Assembly: GCA_021286965.1 (NCBI GenBank)
Contig: JAJTBK010000191.1
Span: 1 to 8,410 of the forward strand
Length of the DNA stretch: 8,410 nucleotides
DNA from: Comamonadaceae bacterium
GTDB lineage: Bacteria > Pseudomonadota > Gammaproteobacteria > Burkholderiales > Burkholderiaceae_C
Direction: 5' to 3'
Below, piece after piece: positions 8,250-8,410 of this stretch. Each line of letters begins with the position of its first letter. The first letter of the stretch is position 1. A model generated the notes under the pieces. The model was not told where the DNA came from, made no database searches, and saw nothing but the letters and a program-made list of their open reading frames with translations. A program made the translations under genes and the position numbers.

Positions 8250-8410
8250 TGACGCAGTTGGTCGCTCCACTGCTGCACGCCGTGCAGCTGGCTGTGGGCC
8301 ATGGCACACGCACGGTTGCCCAGGGGCTGGATTTCACCCTGGGGGCGGGCGAGGTGCTGTGCCTGCTGGGCGCCAATGGCAGCGGCAAGACCACGCTGCT
8401 GCGCACCCTG
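8246..8410 (+). CDS. ABC transporter ATP-binding protein, N-terminal fragment (cut by window end)
   Basis: The ATPase that should power the FecCD permease. Only 55 codons are visible. The opening strand HAVQLAVGHGTRTVAQGLDFTL is followed by GEVLCLLGANGSGKTTLLRTL, whose Walker A motif GANGSGKT is at residues 42-49. The Q-loop, signature and Walker B lie beyond the window. Two start codons sit in tandem, ATG at 8246 and ATG at 8249; the first overlaps the permease stop by 4 nt, which implies translational coupling. The short N-terminus is typical of FecE/BtuD/MolC-type ATPases. The operon continues past base 8410. Confidence 0.9.
   Translation, partial: MMTQLVAPLLHAVQLAVGHGTRTVAQGLDFTLGAGEVLCLLGANGSGKTTLLRTL

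Overview
The window is GC-rich (clearly above 60%), densely coded DNA. It most resembles a betaproteobacterium of the Comamonadaceae (Acidovorax/Alicycliphilus/Comamonas type). The grounds are the base composition, the style of the PrpE and DUF2478 proteins, and two copies of an imperfect AGCGCTTG/CAAGCGCT palindromic element of a kind I recall from intergenic DNA in that family. The assignment is inference from memory, not from a search.

Left part (1-2757), central carbon metabolism on the + strand. The window opens inside a phosphofructokinase gene (C-terminal 227 residues). It carries the lysine (PKTIDND) found in pyrophosphate-dependent enzymes and some ATP-dependent ones. After a strong hairpin and a short AT-rich promoter-like gap comes a complete propionyl-CoA synthetase gene (prpE). 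It ends at the first copy of the palindromic element.

Middle (2755-3565). A minus-strand gene encodes a small exported protein that ends in an aromatic-rich, outer-membrane-barrel-like strand. It converges with prpE and diverges from the transport operon. The 229-bp divergent region holds a probable promoter with a 25-bp imperfect dyad over its -10 box, and a T7 tract in the leader.

Right part (3566-8410), a tightly packed uptake operon on the + strand: TonB-dependent outer-membrane receptor, DUF2478 protein, periplasmic substrate-binding protein with a Tat-like signal, FecCD-type permease, and the start of an ABC ATPase cut by the window edge. Three of the four junctions are very tight (10-nt gap, TGATG, ATGATGA). 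Together they would carry a scarce ligand through the outer membrane (receptor plus TonB), across the periplasm (binding protein) and through the inner membrane (permease plus ATPase). The usual guess for such a set is siderophore iron or cobalamin. The DUF2478 gene, a family I associate with molybdenum-transport neighbourhoods, makes molybdate, tungstate or a chelate of them a serious alternative. That is the main hypothesis worth testing here.
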